DNA of 64,000 nucleotides, from the NCBI GenBank assembly GCA_049578545.1, contig JBAUMF010000023.1, forward strand, positions 15,284 through 79,283, written 5' to 3'. The translations under genes and the position numbers were made by a program. Shown one piece after another: positions 35,258 through 43,443 of the stretch. Below the pieces are notes generated by a model that saw only the letters and a list, made by a program, of their open reading frames with translations, did no database searches and had not been told where the DNA came from. The stretch is from DASQBT01 sp049578545. GTDB lineage: Bacteria; Pseudomonadota; Gammaproteobacteria; Burkholderiales; Thiobacillaceae. The stretch's first letter is position 1. Every line of letters begins with the position of its first letter.

Positions 35258-35761
35258 TCATGCTGCCGCCTCATTCTCGGCATCCAGCACATCCAACAAC
35301 GCCTTGCCGCCCAGGCGGTCGTGGCTGTCCAGTTCCACCAGCTTCTCCAGCATGGCGCGGCCCAGCTCCAGCCGGCCCAGACGCAGGTTGATGTAACCGG
35401 CCGCTTTCAACACATTCAGATAAAAGCGCAGCAGTCCCATGGAACGCAGTACCCCTTGCCCGAGGAAGCTCGGACTCAGGTGCTGCCATTGATCCGGGAA
35501 ATGCAGGCGCCGGCCAACGATGGCCATGGCACGGCTAGCCACGCGCTGCGCGTCATCCAGTCGGTGCTGATAGAAGTAGTAGCGATACAGCGCAACCAGC
35601 ACCAGCAGGGATTCCGGCGCCAGGAAATAGGCCTTGTGCAGAAGCAGTTCGGCTGTCTCCTGCCCATATTCGGTGCCCGCTTCGGCAATCAGCTTCAACA
35701 CGTCCTCATCCAGGGGGTCGTCGAAGTAGAGCGTTGCCTGGTCGAAATCCATCAAGTCCAT
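35258..35761 (-). CDS. nif-associated TPR-like helical protein
   Basis: 167 residues, all helical in appearance with TPR-like spacing (TAELLLHKAYFLAPESLLVLVALYRYYFYQHRLDDAQRVASRAM and LKAAGYINLRLGRLELGRAMLEKLVELD). It lies between cysE and nifW in the operon, 14 bases after cysE. Its middle part is clearly related to the 106-residue protein at 42665-42985 (AP-E/D-SL, Y-R, GR...P..W). It probably acts as an assembly or scaffold factor for nitrogenase; the partner is unknown. Confidence 0.75.
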   Translation of the reverse strand: MDLMDFDQATLYFDDPLDEDVLKLIAEAGTEYGQETAELLLHKAYFLAPESLLVLVALYRYYFYQHRLDDAQRVASRAMAIVGRRLHFPDQWQHLSPSFLGQGVLRSMGLLRFYLNVLKAAGYINLRLGRLELGRAMLEKLVELDSHDRLGGKALLDVLDAENEAAA

Positions 35762-35775
35762 TACATCTTCCTCAG

Positions 35776-36561
35776 CTACATCTTCTTCAGTTTACGAGCC
35801 GTCTCCGTCCCGCACAGTTCATCCGCCTCGCAGACGCTACATTGGCTGTCTACTGCTTCACCCTGGTCACGCAGCTTTGCTTCCAGCACTTCGATGCGTT
35901 CCATCAAACAAACAATGGCCTTGCCGACCGGGTCGGGAATGAGGTGATGGTCAAGGTTGATGCCCAGGGCGCTTTCACCCGCCGTTTCCAGCCGCACCAC
36001 CACTTTTCCGGGAATACCCACCACAGTGCGGTCAGCCGGCACGTCCTTGACCACGACTGAGTTGGCGCCGACCCGAACCCGGTCACCCAGTATGATGGCA
36101 CCCAGGACCTTGGCCCCTGCGCCCACCACCACGCCGTCGCCCAATGTCGGATGCCGCTTACCCTTGTTCCAGGTCGTGCCGCCAAGCGTAACGCCGTGAT
36201 ACAGGGTCACGTCATCGCCAATCTCTGCGGTTTCGCCGATCACCACACCCGCGCCATGATCGATGAAGAATCGCTGCCCGATGCTGGCTCCAGGATGAAT
36301 GTCGATGTTGGTGAAAAGCCGTGCCAGATAGGACAGCAGACGGGCCAGATAGCGCAGTCGCCATTTCCACAGCCGATGGGCGACGCGGTACAACAAGATG
36401 GCATGCACACCGGGATAGGTAGTGAGCACCTCAAAGCGGGAACGCGCTGCCGGATCACGCTGGAAGACACAACCCACGTCCTCCATCAGCAGGGCGAGCA
36501 GACTCACCTCGGTGTGTTGTGCAGTTGGGTTATTCAGGGCCTCTTCCATCTCGCGCCTCAA
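35776..36561 (-). CDS. cysE: Serine O-acetyltransferase CysE, nif-associated
   Basis: 261 residues. The left-handed beta-helix of the hexapeptide family is clear (IHPGASIGQRFFIDHGAGVVIGETAEIGDDVTLYHGVTLGG, GAKVLGAIILGDRVRVGANSVVV). It makes O-acetylserine for cysteine synthesis, supplying NifS. A C-terminal extension carries CSVCEADELC, three Cys not seen in housekeeping CysE. It overlaps nifV by four bases. Confidence 0.93.
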   Translation of the reverse strand: MRREMEEALNNPTAQHTEVSLLALLMEDVGCVFQRDPAARSRFEVLTTYPGVHAILLYRVAHRLWKWRLRYLARLLSYLARLFTNIDIHPGASIGQRFFIDHGAGVVIGETAEIGDDVTLYHGVTLGGTTWNKGKRHPTLGDGVVVGAGAKVLGAIILGDRVRVGANSVVVKDVPADRTVVGIPGKVVVRLETAGESALGINLDHHLIPDPVGKAIVCLMERIEVLEAKLRDQGEAVDSQCSVCEADELCGTETARKLKKM

Positions 36562-37709
36562 TGCAGGGCTTCCGGTACGCTGCGCCCAATCATCCGTTGC
36601 AGCAGGAACAGCAGTTCGTGGTCGGCCGGCGAACGCTTGGCCTTCTCGGCAAAAGCGCGGATGTCCGGCATCAATTCGCGCGCCTCAGCTGGGCTCAGGG
36701 TCAGGCCCATACGGGCATACGCCGCCATGATTCCGTGCGAACCGGAATGCTTGCCGACCACCAGTTTGTGATTTCTTCCCACTTCGCGTGGATCGAAACC
36801 CTGATAAATGCTGAGGTCCTTGAGCAGGCCGTCGACATGAATACCTGCCTCGTGCGTGAATGCACCTTCCCCCACCACGCTCTTCTGCCAAGGCACCGGT
36901 CGGCCGGAGGCGGCCGCGACTTTCTCCGACAGCACGGGAAACTGCGCGAGGTCCACGCCCGTTTCCATGCCATAAAGCTTGTTCAGTCCCAGAGCGACCT
37001 CTTCCAGCGGCGCATTGCCGGCGCGCTCGCCCAGACCATTTACCGTCGTATTGACATGGGTGGCGCCAGCCTTGCACGCCGCAAGCGTGTTGGCAGTAGC
37101 GAGACCCAGATCATCGTGGGCATGCATTTCGATTTCCATGTCCGTCACGGAACGCAGGGCAGCGATTCTATCGAATACGCCAAACGGCTCCATGATTCCC
37201 AGTGTGTCGGCGAAACGGACACGGTGCGCACCGGCTGCCTGCGCGGCATGCACCACCCACAGAAGGAATTCCGCATCGGCGCGCGAAGCGTCTTCTGCGC
37301 CGACGATGACCGCCAGCCCCATGTCCAGCGCACGCGGCACCATCTCGAAGATGGTCTTCAGCACCCAGTCGCGGTCGCGCTTCAGTTTCTTGTTGATGTG
37401 GATGTCGGACACCGGAATGGACAGGTCTACCATGTCCACCTTCATGTTGCGGCAGGCCTCCAGATCGTCAGCGTGCATGCGGCTCCATACCACCAGTCTG
37501 GATTTGAGATTGAGTGCTGCGACGGCACGAATGCCTTCGCATTCCCTGCTTCCCATGGCCGGGATGCCGACCTCCAGTTCGGGTACGCCCAATGCATCCA
37601 GACCGCGCGCGATGTCCAGCTTCTCTTCCAGGGTGAAAGCCACCCCAGCAGACTGCTCACCATCACGCAGTGTGGTGTCGTCGATGGTGATGGTTCTGCT
37701 AATCGCCAT
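36558..37709 (-). CDS. nifV: Homocitrate synthase NifV
   Basis: 383 residues, DRE-TIM metallolyase: DDTTLRDGEQSAGVAF at the N-terminus, HAHDDLGLATANTLAA with the metal-binding histidines, and HVNTTVNGLGERAGNAPLEEV. It condenses acetyl-CoA and 2-oxoglutarate to homocitrate, the organic ligand of FeMo-co. It lies between nifS and cysE. Confidence 0.95.
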   Translation of the reverse strand: MAISRTITIDDTTLRDGEQSAGVAFTLEEKLDIARGLDALGVPELEVGIPAMGSRECEGIRAVAALNLKSRLVVWSRMHADDLEACRNMKVDMVDLSIPVSDIHINKKLKRDRDWVLKTIFEMVPRALDMGLAVIVGAEDASRADAEFLLWVVHAAQAAGAHRVRFADTLGIMEPFGVFDRIAALRSVTDMEIEMHAHDDLGLATANTLAACKAGATHVNTTVNGLGERAGNAPLEEVALGLNKLYGMETGVDLAQFPVLSEKVAAASGRPVPWQKSVVGEGAFTHEAGIHVDGLLKDLSIYQGFDPREVGRNHKLVVGKHSGSHGIMAAYARMGLTLSPAEARELMPDIRAFAEKAKRSPADHELLFLLQRMIGRSVPEALH

Positions 37710-37719
37710 GGCAGCTTAG

Positions 37720-38928
37720 TCAGGCATATACCGGTGCGAAGGCCTTTTCCGGTTCTTCCGCCGGACCGTTTTCACCCCAGTAAGGCGACAGCTTGCGCAA
37801 CTGTGCGATGATTTCCGGGACCACCTGGATGACACGGTCGATCTCTTCTTTGGTCGAGTAGCGTGATAGCGAGAAACGGATGGTGCCGTGTGCGGCGGTG
37901 TAGGGAATGCCCATGGCGCGCATGACGTGGCTGGGCTCAAGCGACCCGGAGGTGCAGGCGGAGCCGGATGACGCAGCGATGCCGAACTTGTTCAGCAGCA
38001 GGAGAATCGCCTCGCCCTCGATGAATTCAAAGGCAATATTGCTGGTATTGGGCAGGCGGTTTTCCGGATTGCCCGTAACGAAGGAACGCGGAACCCTGGC
38101 GAGTATCCCCGCCTCCAGCTTGTCGCGGAGGCGCTTCACCTCGGTGTTTTCGAAGTCCATCGCCCGCATCGCCTGCTCACAGGCCATGCCCAGGGCAACA
38201 ATCGACGCGGTGTTTTCGGTGCCGGCGCGGCGGCCGCGTTCCTGGTGGCCACCCCGCAGCAGCGGACGGAATCGCACGCCACGTTTCAGATAGAGCACGC
38301 CGATACCTTTGGGTGCATGCAGCTTGTGGCCCGACAGCGAAAGCATGTCGATCCTGGTATTCTTGAGATCGATGTACACCTTGCCCACGGCCTGCACGGC
38401 GTCGGTGTGTAACAGCACGCCAGCAGCGTGCGCCATCTCGGCCATCTGCTCAACCGGAAACAAGGTACCGGTTTCATTGTTGGCCCACATCACGGTGACG
38501 ATGGCCACCCGGTCACTGAGGACCCTGGCATATTCAACCAGATCCAGGCGGCCCTTCTCGTCCACCTTGAGGTAGTGCACCTTATAGCCTTCCTTTTCCA
38601 GCTGATTGCACAGGGCCAGCACGGCCGGGTGCTCGATGCTGGTGGTGATGATCTCCTTCTTCTCCGGGTTGGCCCTCAGCGCCGACAGGATCGCGGTGGA
38701 ATCCGACTCGGTGCCGCAGGAAGTGAAAATAATTTCGGATTCGTGCTCGGCGCCGAGCAACTCCTGAATCTGCAGGCGCGCCTTCTTGATGGCAAGCCCC
38801 ACCTTATTGCCAAAACTGTGCATCGACGACGGGTTGCCGAACTGCTCGGTGAAGTAAGGCAGCATGGCCTGAACCACTGCCTCATCCACGCGGGTGGTGG
38901 CGTTGTTGTCGAGATAGATACCTTCCAT
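37720..38928 (-). CDS. nifS: Cysteine desulfurase NifS
   Basis: 402 residues, PLP-dependent aminotransferase class V. The PLP lysine is in SLSGHKLHAPKG and the persulfide Cys in SSGSACTSGSLEPSH. It provides sulfur to NifU. Two ATGs are possible (38934 and 38928); GAGGA lies six bases before 38928, which gives MEGIYLDNNATT, so that is chosen. Confidence 0.96.
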   Translation of the reverse strand: MEGIYLDNNATTRVDEAVVQAMLPYFTEQFGNPSSMHSFGNKVGLAIKKARLQIQELLGAEHESEIIFTSCGTESDSTAILSALRANPEKKEIITTSIEHPAVLALCNQLEKEGYKVHYLKVDEKGRLDLVEYARVLSDRVAIVTVMWANNETGTLFPVEQMAEMAHAAGVLLHTDAVQAVGKVYIDLKNTRIDMLSLSGHKLHAPKGIGVLYLKRGVRFRPLLRGGHQERGRRAGTENTASIVALGMACEQAMRAMDFENTEVKRLRDKLEAGILARVPRSFVTGNPENRLPNTSNIAFEFIEGEAILLLLNKFGIAASSGSACTSGSLEPSHVMRAMGIPYTAAHGTIRFSLSRYSTKEEIDRVIQVVPEIIAQLRKLSPYWGENGPAEEPEKAFAPVYA

Positions 38929-38945
38929 GGCCATTTCCTCAGTGG

Positions 38946-39839
38946 TTAGACGTGGCTGCTGGCCCGGGCATAAGCCCCGGTTCGTGTGGGCACCACCTTG
39001 ACGAATTCACCCAGATCTTCCATCAGCTTCTGCTGGATGCCCTGCAGAGTGACCGCTTCAAGCTGGCAGCCGGCACAGGCGCCGGTCATGTTGACGTAGA
39101 CGGTCTTGCCATCCACATCGACCAGCTCGATGTCCCCGTGGTCGCGTTGCAGTTGCGGACGGATGGATTCGAGGACGGCCTCGATGCGATGGATGCGTTG
39201 CAGGTTGGTGATCTTGCCGGGCTTGGCCTCTTCCTTCATCTGCACCGGTTGGGGATTGAACGTCTCGCCCCGTTCGGCCAGCACCTTGACGAGGATTTCC
39301 TCGATGCCTTCGTGGCAGGACGAGCAGCCGCCACCGGCCTTGGTGTAGTTGATCACATCTTCAACAGTCGAAAGCTTGTTCGCTCTCACTGTCTCTTCGA
39401 TGAGCACGGCGTCGATGGCGAAGCACTTGCAGATCAGCGCGCCTTCCTCGTGGTCATCCTTCCACTCCTCACCGCGGTAGTTGGCAATGGCTGCCTGCAG
39501 CGCCTCACGGCCCATGACGGAACAGTGCATTTTTTCCGGCGGCAGGCCGTCCAGATAATCGGCGATGTCCTGGTTGCTCACCTTGAGCGCTTCATCCAGA
39601 GTCATGCCCTTGATGATCTCGGTCAACGCAGAGGAAGAAGCGATGGCCGAGCCGCAGCCAAAGGTCTGGAAACGCGCATCCTCGATCGTTTCGGTTTTCG
39701 GGTCGACCTTGAGCATCAGGCGCAGGGCGTCACCGCAGTTGATCGAGCCGACATCGCCGGTGGCGTTGGCATTTTCCAGCACACCGGCGTTATGCGGGCT
39801 GAAGAAATGTTCCTTGACCTTGTCAGAATAATCCCACAT
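38946..39839 (-). CDS. nifU: Fe-S cluster scaffold NifU
   Basis: 297 residues in the full three-domain form: an IscU-like N-terminal domain (MWDYSDKVKEHFF, NCGDALRLML, TFGCGSAIASSSALTE, HCSVMG), a central [2Fe-2S] domain (ICKCFAIDAVLIEETV, GGCSSCHEGI), and a C-terminal NifU domain with GACAGCQLEAVTLQGIQ. It assembles clusters for nitrogenase. The true start is ATG 39839; the frame upstream to 39923 is extension. Confidence 0.96.
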   Translation of the reverse strand: MWDYSDKVKEHFFSPHNAGVLENANATGDVGSINCGDALRLMLKVDPKTETIEDARFQTFGCGSAIASSSALTEIIKGMTLDEALKVSNQDIADYLDGLPPEKMHCSVMGREALQAAIANYRGEEWKDDHEEGALICKCFAIDAVLIEETVRANKLSTVEDVINYTKAGGGCSSCHEGIEEILVKVLAERGETFNPQPVQMKEEAKPGKITNLQRIHRIEAVLESIRPQLQRDHGDIELVDVDGKTVYVNMTGACAGCQLEAVTLQGIQQKLMEDLGEFVKVVPTRTGAYARASSHV

Positions 39840-39849
39840 GGCAGATTCC

Positions 39850-40173
39850 TTATGCAGAGAACGACGTACCGCAGGCGCAGCTGCTGGTGGCGTTGGGGTT
39901 TTCAAACTTGAAGCCTGAGCCATTCAGGCTGTCGACGAAATCCACCGTCACTCCGTGAAGCAATGGAGCCGAAAAGGGATCCACCAGCAAGGTGACACTG
40001 CCGCACTCCACGACAACGTCATCTTCGGCCCTGGCTTCTTCCAGGCTCATGCCGTACTGGAAACCGGAACAGCCGCCGCCGGAAATGGCGATGCGCAGGC
40101 CGGCGACCGGCGTGGCGGAACTGCCGATAAACTTCTCTACAGCGGAAAGGGCGTTGGGGGTCAAGGTGATCAT
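39850..40173 (-). CDS. IscA/HesB-type iron-sulfur carrier (IscA-nif)
   Basis: 107 residues, A-type carrier: GGGCSGFQYGM and C-terminal SSCACGTSF provide the three conserved Cys. First gene of the nifUSV operon, ten bases before nifU. ATG 40173 (MITLTPNALSAVEKF) is preceded 39 bases upstream by a sigma-54 promoter. Confidence 0.93.
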   Translation of the reverse strand: MITLTPNALSAVEKFIGSSATPVAGLRIAISGGGCSGFQYGMSLEEARAEDDVVVECGSVTLLVDPFSAPLLHGVTVDFVDSLNGSGFKFENPNATSSCACGTSFSA

Positions 40174-40211
40174 GGATGGCTCCTCGAGATAAGCGTTTAC
40201 AACCTGATCAG

Positions 40212-40227
40212 TGCAACGCCCATGCCA
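40212..40227 (-). promoter_or_regulatory. Sigma-54 promoter of iscA-nifUSV operon
   Basis: On the minus strand TGGCAT-GGGCG-TTGCA, matching TGGCAY-N5-TTGCW exactly. The -24 GG and -12 GC have the required 10-base spacing. It shares a NifA-type site at 40322-40337 with nifF. Confidence 0.85.
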
Positions 40228-40321
40228 AACCATGCATGGAACGCAAGGTGCTGTTTTTTATGAGGCTGGTGTGCTTGAAGCGCTCAACTCACCTGTATGG
40301 AAGCGCACGGGACAGGGGCTT

Positions 40322-40337
40322 TGTAGTGTTTGCGACA
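40322..40337. promoter_or_regulatory. NifA upstream activator site between iscA and nifF
   Basis: TGT-AGTGTTTGCG-ACA, an exact TGT-N10-ACA. It lies 94 bases from the iscA promoter and 109 bases from the nifF promoter, so one site can serve both. Confidence 0.8.
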
Positions 40338-40446
40338 GGCTGGCAATTCCCACTGCAGTCGATGGCCCGTGATCGTTCGTTCTGCAATGCCGCACTGACG
40401 GCGCTCGGTGAAGATCCGCACGTTGGAGCAGCCGCTACGCAGGGAC

Positions 40447-40462
40447 TGGCTTGGCGTTTGCT
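40447..40462 (+). promoter_or_regulatory. Sigma-54 promoter of nifF
   Basis: TGGCTT-GGCGT-TTGCT with GG/GC in the correct register, 73 bases before the nifF ATG. Confidence 0.78.
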
Positions 40463-40535
40463 ACGGAAGATGAAAGAGCACGGCTGCACGACAACCTGCT
40501 CCATCACTCAACAACACAGGAATAGAGGAAATCTC

Positions 40536-41081
40536 ATGGCTCGCATCGGCATTTTTTTTGGCAGCAGCACCGGCAACACCCGCGAAATCGCCAAAATGAT
40601 CAAGAAGCGCTTCCCCGACGAGGACTTGATGGCCGATCCGCTCAACGTCAACAAGGCCACCCCGGAACTGATCGAAAGCTACGATTACCTCATCCTCGGC
40701 ACCCCCACTCTGGGAGAGGGCCAATTGCCCGGCCTGGAGGCCGACTGCCATAACGAGAGCTGGGCCGAATTTCTTCCCCAGCTTGCAAGCGTCGACTTCA
40801 GCGGCAAGACCGTCGCCCTGTATGGCTTTGGCGATCAGGAAAAATATCCGGACAACTTCGCCGACGCGCTGGGCGAGTTGCATGAATTCGTAAAATCACG
40901 CGGTGCAAAGGTGGTGGGAGCCTGGCCAACAGACGGCTATAACTTCATTGCTTCCAAGGCGGAAATTGACGGCCAGTTTGTCGGCCTGGTTCAGGATCTG
41001 GACAACCAGAAAATGCTGCTGGAGGACAGGCTGGAAACCTGGTTGTTATTGGTTGCGAAGGATTTTAGGCTGACGCTTTAA
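40536..41081 (+). CDS. nifF: Nitrogenase flavodoxin NifF
   Basis: 181 residues, long-chain flavodoxin. The FMN phosphate loop is FGSSTGNTREIA, and the flavin-stacking regions are GTPTLGEGQLPG and YGFGDQEKYPDNF. It donates electrons to the NifH Fe protein. ATG 40536 follows AGAGGAA. The longer frame to 40176 crosses the promoter region and is rejected. Confidence 0.94.
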   Translation: MARIGIFFGSSTGNTREIAKMIKKRFPDEDLMADPLNVNKATPELIESYDYLILGTPTLGEGQLPGLEADCHNESWAEFLPQLASVDFSGKTVALYGFGDQEKYPDNFADALGELHEFVKSRGAKVVGAWPTDGYNFIASKAEIDGQFVGLVQDLDNQKMLLEDRLETWLLLVAKDFRLTL

Positions 41082-41374
41082 CAAGACACCAGTTTGCTTG
41101 GACACTCAGGGTCGAATGTTTAAAAGACCTGCCAGACATTGGCAGTATCGCCTCCGCAAATCACAATAGTCTCTAGCGATTGGCCAACATCAACACACTG
41201 GGTTCGGCCATCTACGGCCGCACAGGGGGTTGCCACGAACGTCTGCAAACAGCCTGACCTCTAGCGACAATAGACGATATAGCGGACGTTCAATATCGTA
41301 ATGCAGCTGCGGCGAGAGTGGAGATGGCTGTTCGTCGACTCCCTAAACAAGCAGGTCTCAGTGCTCGCAAAAGC
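41082..41374. other. Intergenic region after nifF
   Basis: 293 bases with no reading frame of note and no clear terminator or promoter; the PEP-CTERM gene converges from the right. Confidence 0.5.
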
Positions 41375-41950
41375 TCAGTGCAGTTTTCGCCTTATCGCCA
41401 GGCCAATTGCAGCGGTACTGAGTAGCAATAGCGTCGACGGTTCCGGAACGGTTGCAACTTGATTGGCAAATCCACGTACTTCACCGCCTGGGTACGTGGC
41501 ATCGTGGATGTTCACGTAGGCCATGCCGGCACTTAACCCAGCAATTAACGCCGACTCAGCACCTGCGGCAGTTCCGCCCCCATTTGTCAGAAAGCTCGAG
41601 GTGTAGATGCTTGCATTGAGCAAATCGAACGTATTGGAATAGGTCCCGCTGGTTGCGTTCGGGAAACCTGGGAATGCAACCGCAACACTGATGTTTGTGC
41701 CTGGAGAAGCACAGCAGTGGATGTGTGCAGCCGTGGCCGAGGCTAGGAGACCCGAGAACGCAATATCGACGCTGAGCAGGTTCGAAATCGTGTCGAAGGT
41801 GATGATTGCGTCGCCGGTGGCCGACGAAGGGTTAGGCGGCGTTTCAGCAGAACCTGATAAGTTGGCATCGAATGTCAGGATCGTCGCCGAACTGGGTGTG
41901 ACAACACCGGCAAGCATCGCGAAAATAATCGTAATCAACAGACTGGGCAT
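41375..41950 (-). CDS. CHRD domain PEP-CTERM sorting protein
   Basis: 191 residues. Signal peptide at the N-terminus, a CHRD domain (FDANLSGSAETPPNPSSATGDAIITFD, ATAAHIHCCASPG, YVNIHDATYPGGEVRGF), and a C-terminal sorting signal VPEPSTLLLLSTAAIGLAIRRK for exosortase. GGAGGT lies upstream of the ATG. The exosortase and EPS locus are elsewhere. It sits between two nif operons with no obvious link to them. Confidence 0.9.
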   Translation of the reverse strand: MPSLLITIIFAMLAGVVTPSSATILTFDANLSGSAETPPNPSSATGDAIITFDTISNLLSVDIAFSGLLASATAAHIHCCASPGTNISVAVAFPGFPNATSGTYSNTFDLLNASIYTSSFLTNGGGTAAGAESALIAGLSAGMAYVNIHDATYPGGEVRGFANQVATVPEPSTLLLLSTAAIGLAIRRKLH

Positions 41951-42664
41951 TTAAGACCTCCGTAGATACCCAAAAAAAGAGCCAATTGCGATGGCATGCC
42001 GGGATGTACTGCTTTTCCATTTCTAGGTAAGCATAAGCTGTGCGAGCAACAAAAGCATGTGAAATTATAATGTGTTACGGTGCTTGCCACTGGAAAGAGG
42101 GATGGGCGGTGTAAGGTTTTCCGACGGCTCCCAGGATGACAGGGCGCGCTTGAAGAAAGCAAATCTAGTCAAGCCATTCTGGCGAAGAAGGCAAACCCGT
42201 CTCCCGATCAAACGCGGGGTCGCTGCTCATTACTAAAATATCGCACAAGTTCAAATGTCATTCGACCTAGGTAAGGTGGTTATTGAATGAAGGCATCCCA
42301 GTTTCCAATGACGACCTTGGCGCTTGGTCATCATCAATAGCTTGAATTGCAGGTCGCCATGCCGTGCGAAATTGTGGACCGCTTTCTGATGCTGAAGGGA
42401 CGTTCGACGTGCAAGCCAGACCGGCCGCTTCGCGGGTTGAAGTCGCCGTTTACATTTCATTCCCACACCAAGGCTGTGTGACCATAATGAAAATGAATTT
42501 GGTATTTCATAAATCAGCTCTTTCCTTTACTGCATCTGCCAATGCCGCCACGACCGAACTGCCAATCCCGTCGCCGGGATCGAGTAAGTGAAGCTAGTCA
42601 AGAATCTCATTTGAGGCAGTTGGATTGCCTCGGCGAAGTTCTAGCAACGCCATGCCCTTGAGCA
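41951..42664. other. 714-base region without a convincing gene
   Basis: Several short frames exist, among them a 34-codon one at 42487-42591, but none has a ribosome site with family resemblance. The base composition is more AT-rich than the flanking nif genes. It may hold decayed sequence or a small RNA; nothing specific was seen. Confidence 0.5.
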
Positions 42665-42985
42665 TCAGCAGGGCAAAACTTCCTTCCCTGTGAGCATGTC
42701 GGGTATCCAATCGCGCCAGTTGGGCGGAAGGTTGGCACGCCCGGCTGCCCCATTCATCCCTCGCACGGCCATGTCATGGGCAGCGTCGCATTGACGCTGA
42801 CGGTTGTAGAACTTGATCAGCGCGCGATAGAGCGGCAGTGAATCAGGCGCATGGCTGAGGCCATTCGCAAACAGAAATTCTGCTGCTGCCAGATCGGTGC
42901 GGTACTGCGCCATGCCAGGTTGCCACAAGGCCAAGTTGAGGTCGGGCAGGTCATCGACATCCACCTGGTCTGGAGGGTCGATCAT
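42665..42985 (-). CDS. nif-operon TPR-like protein, short paralogue
   Basis: 106 residues. MIDPPDQVDVDDLPDLNLALW then helical segments AAEFLFANGLSHAPDSLPLYRALIKFYNRQRQCDAAHDMAVRGM and NLPPNWRDWIPDML. It is related to the central part of the 167-residue protein at 35258-35761. It overlaps the ankyrin gene by four bases and is last in the nifN operon. Function unknown; a protein-protein role is likely. Confidence 0.7.
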   Translation of the reverse strand: MIDPPDQVDVDDLPDLNLALWQPGMAQYRTDLAAAEFLFANGLSHAPDSLPLYRALIKFYNRQRQCDAAHDMAVRGMNGAAGRANLPPNWRDWIPDMLTGKEVLPC

Positions 42986-43443
42986 GCCGTTTGTGTTTGT
43001 TTGAGCATCTTCATGCATGCACGGTTGTCCGCTAGATCGAGTGCGGAGAATCCGTCCAGGGTTTCCAGCATGGTGTTTGCGCCGGCTTCCAGCAACAGTT
43101 TGACCATCTCGGTCTTGCCGGCCGAAGCCGTATAAATCAGTGCGGTGGCGCCGTTGACGTTCTGGTTGTCGACTGGCGCGCCCGCCTTGATCAGGGCATT
43201 CACACAGGCGACACAATTGGCAAAGCACGCGAACCAGAGCGCACCGTTGCCATCGGCATTCAGCGCACGCAGATCTGCACCGCGCGCCAACAGATCGACA
43301 ATGAGGTCGGCGCGCCCTAGCCGGGCCGCGTGCATCAACGGCGTCGTAGCGTTCACGATTCTCCTAAGCAGGCTTTCCTGCAGTGAGGCTGCGACAGGAA
43401 AGCCTTCGCTTTCGAGCCAGGTTTTGAGTTCAAGGTCATTCAT
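42982..43443 (-). CDS. Ankyrin repeat protein, nif-associated
   Basis: 153 residues with about three to four ankyrin repeats (TPLMHAARLGRADLIVDLLARGADLRALNADGNGALWFACF, LIKAGAPVDNQNVNGATALIYTASAGKTEMVKLLLEAGANTML). Cytoplasmic. It overlaps the nitroreductase upstream by eight bases and the TPR gene downstream by four. Both are interaction modules, so the pair may form an adaptor for the nitroreductase. Confidence 0.85.
   Translation of the reverse strand: MNDLELKTWLESEGFPVAASLQESLLRRIVNATTPLMHAARLGRADLIVDLLARGADLRALNADGNGALWFACFANCVACVNALIKAGAPVDNQNVNGATALIYTASAGKTEMVKLLLEAGANTMLETLDGFSALDLADNRACMKMLKQTQTA

Noticed and set aside
36519..37811. 430-codon plus-strand frame opposite nifV
   Set aside because: Antisense to nifV with no domain; codon pattern follows the nifV frame.
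38952..39911. 319-codon plus-strand frame opposite nifU
   Set aside because: Antisense to the three-domain NifU; no family signature.
40341..40357. TGGCAATTCCCACTGCA as a sigma-54 promoter for nifF
   Set aside because: The GG to GC spacing is 11 instead of 10; the site at 40447 has the right spacing.
42487..42591. 34-codon frame as a small secreted peptide gene
   Set aside because: There is no good ribosome site and no hydrophobic core long enough for a signal peptide, in a region that otherwise looks decayed.
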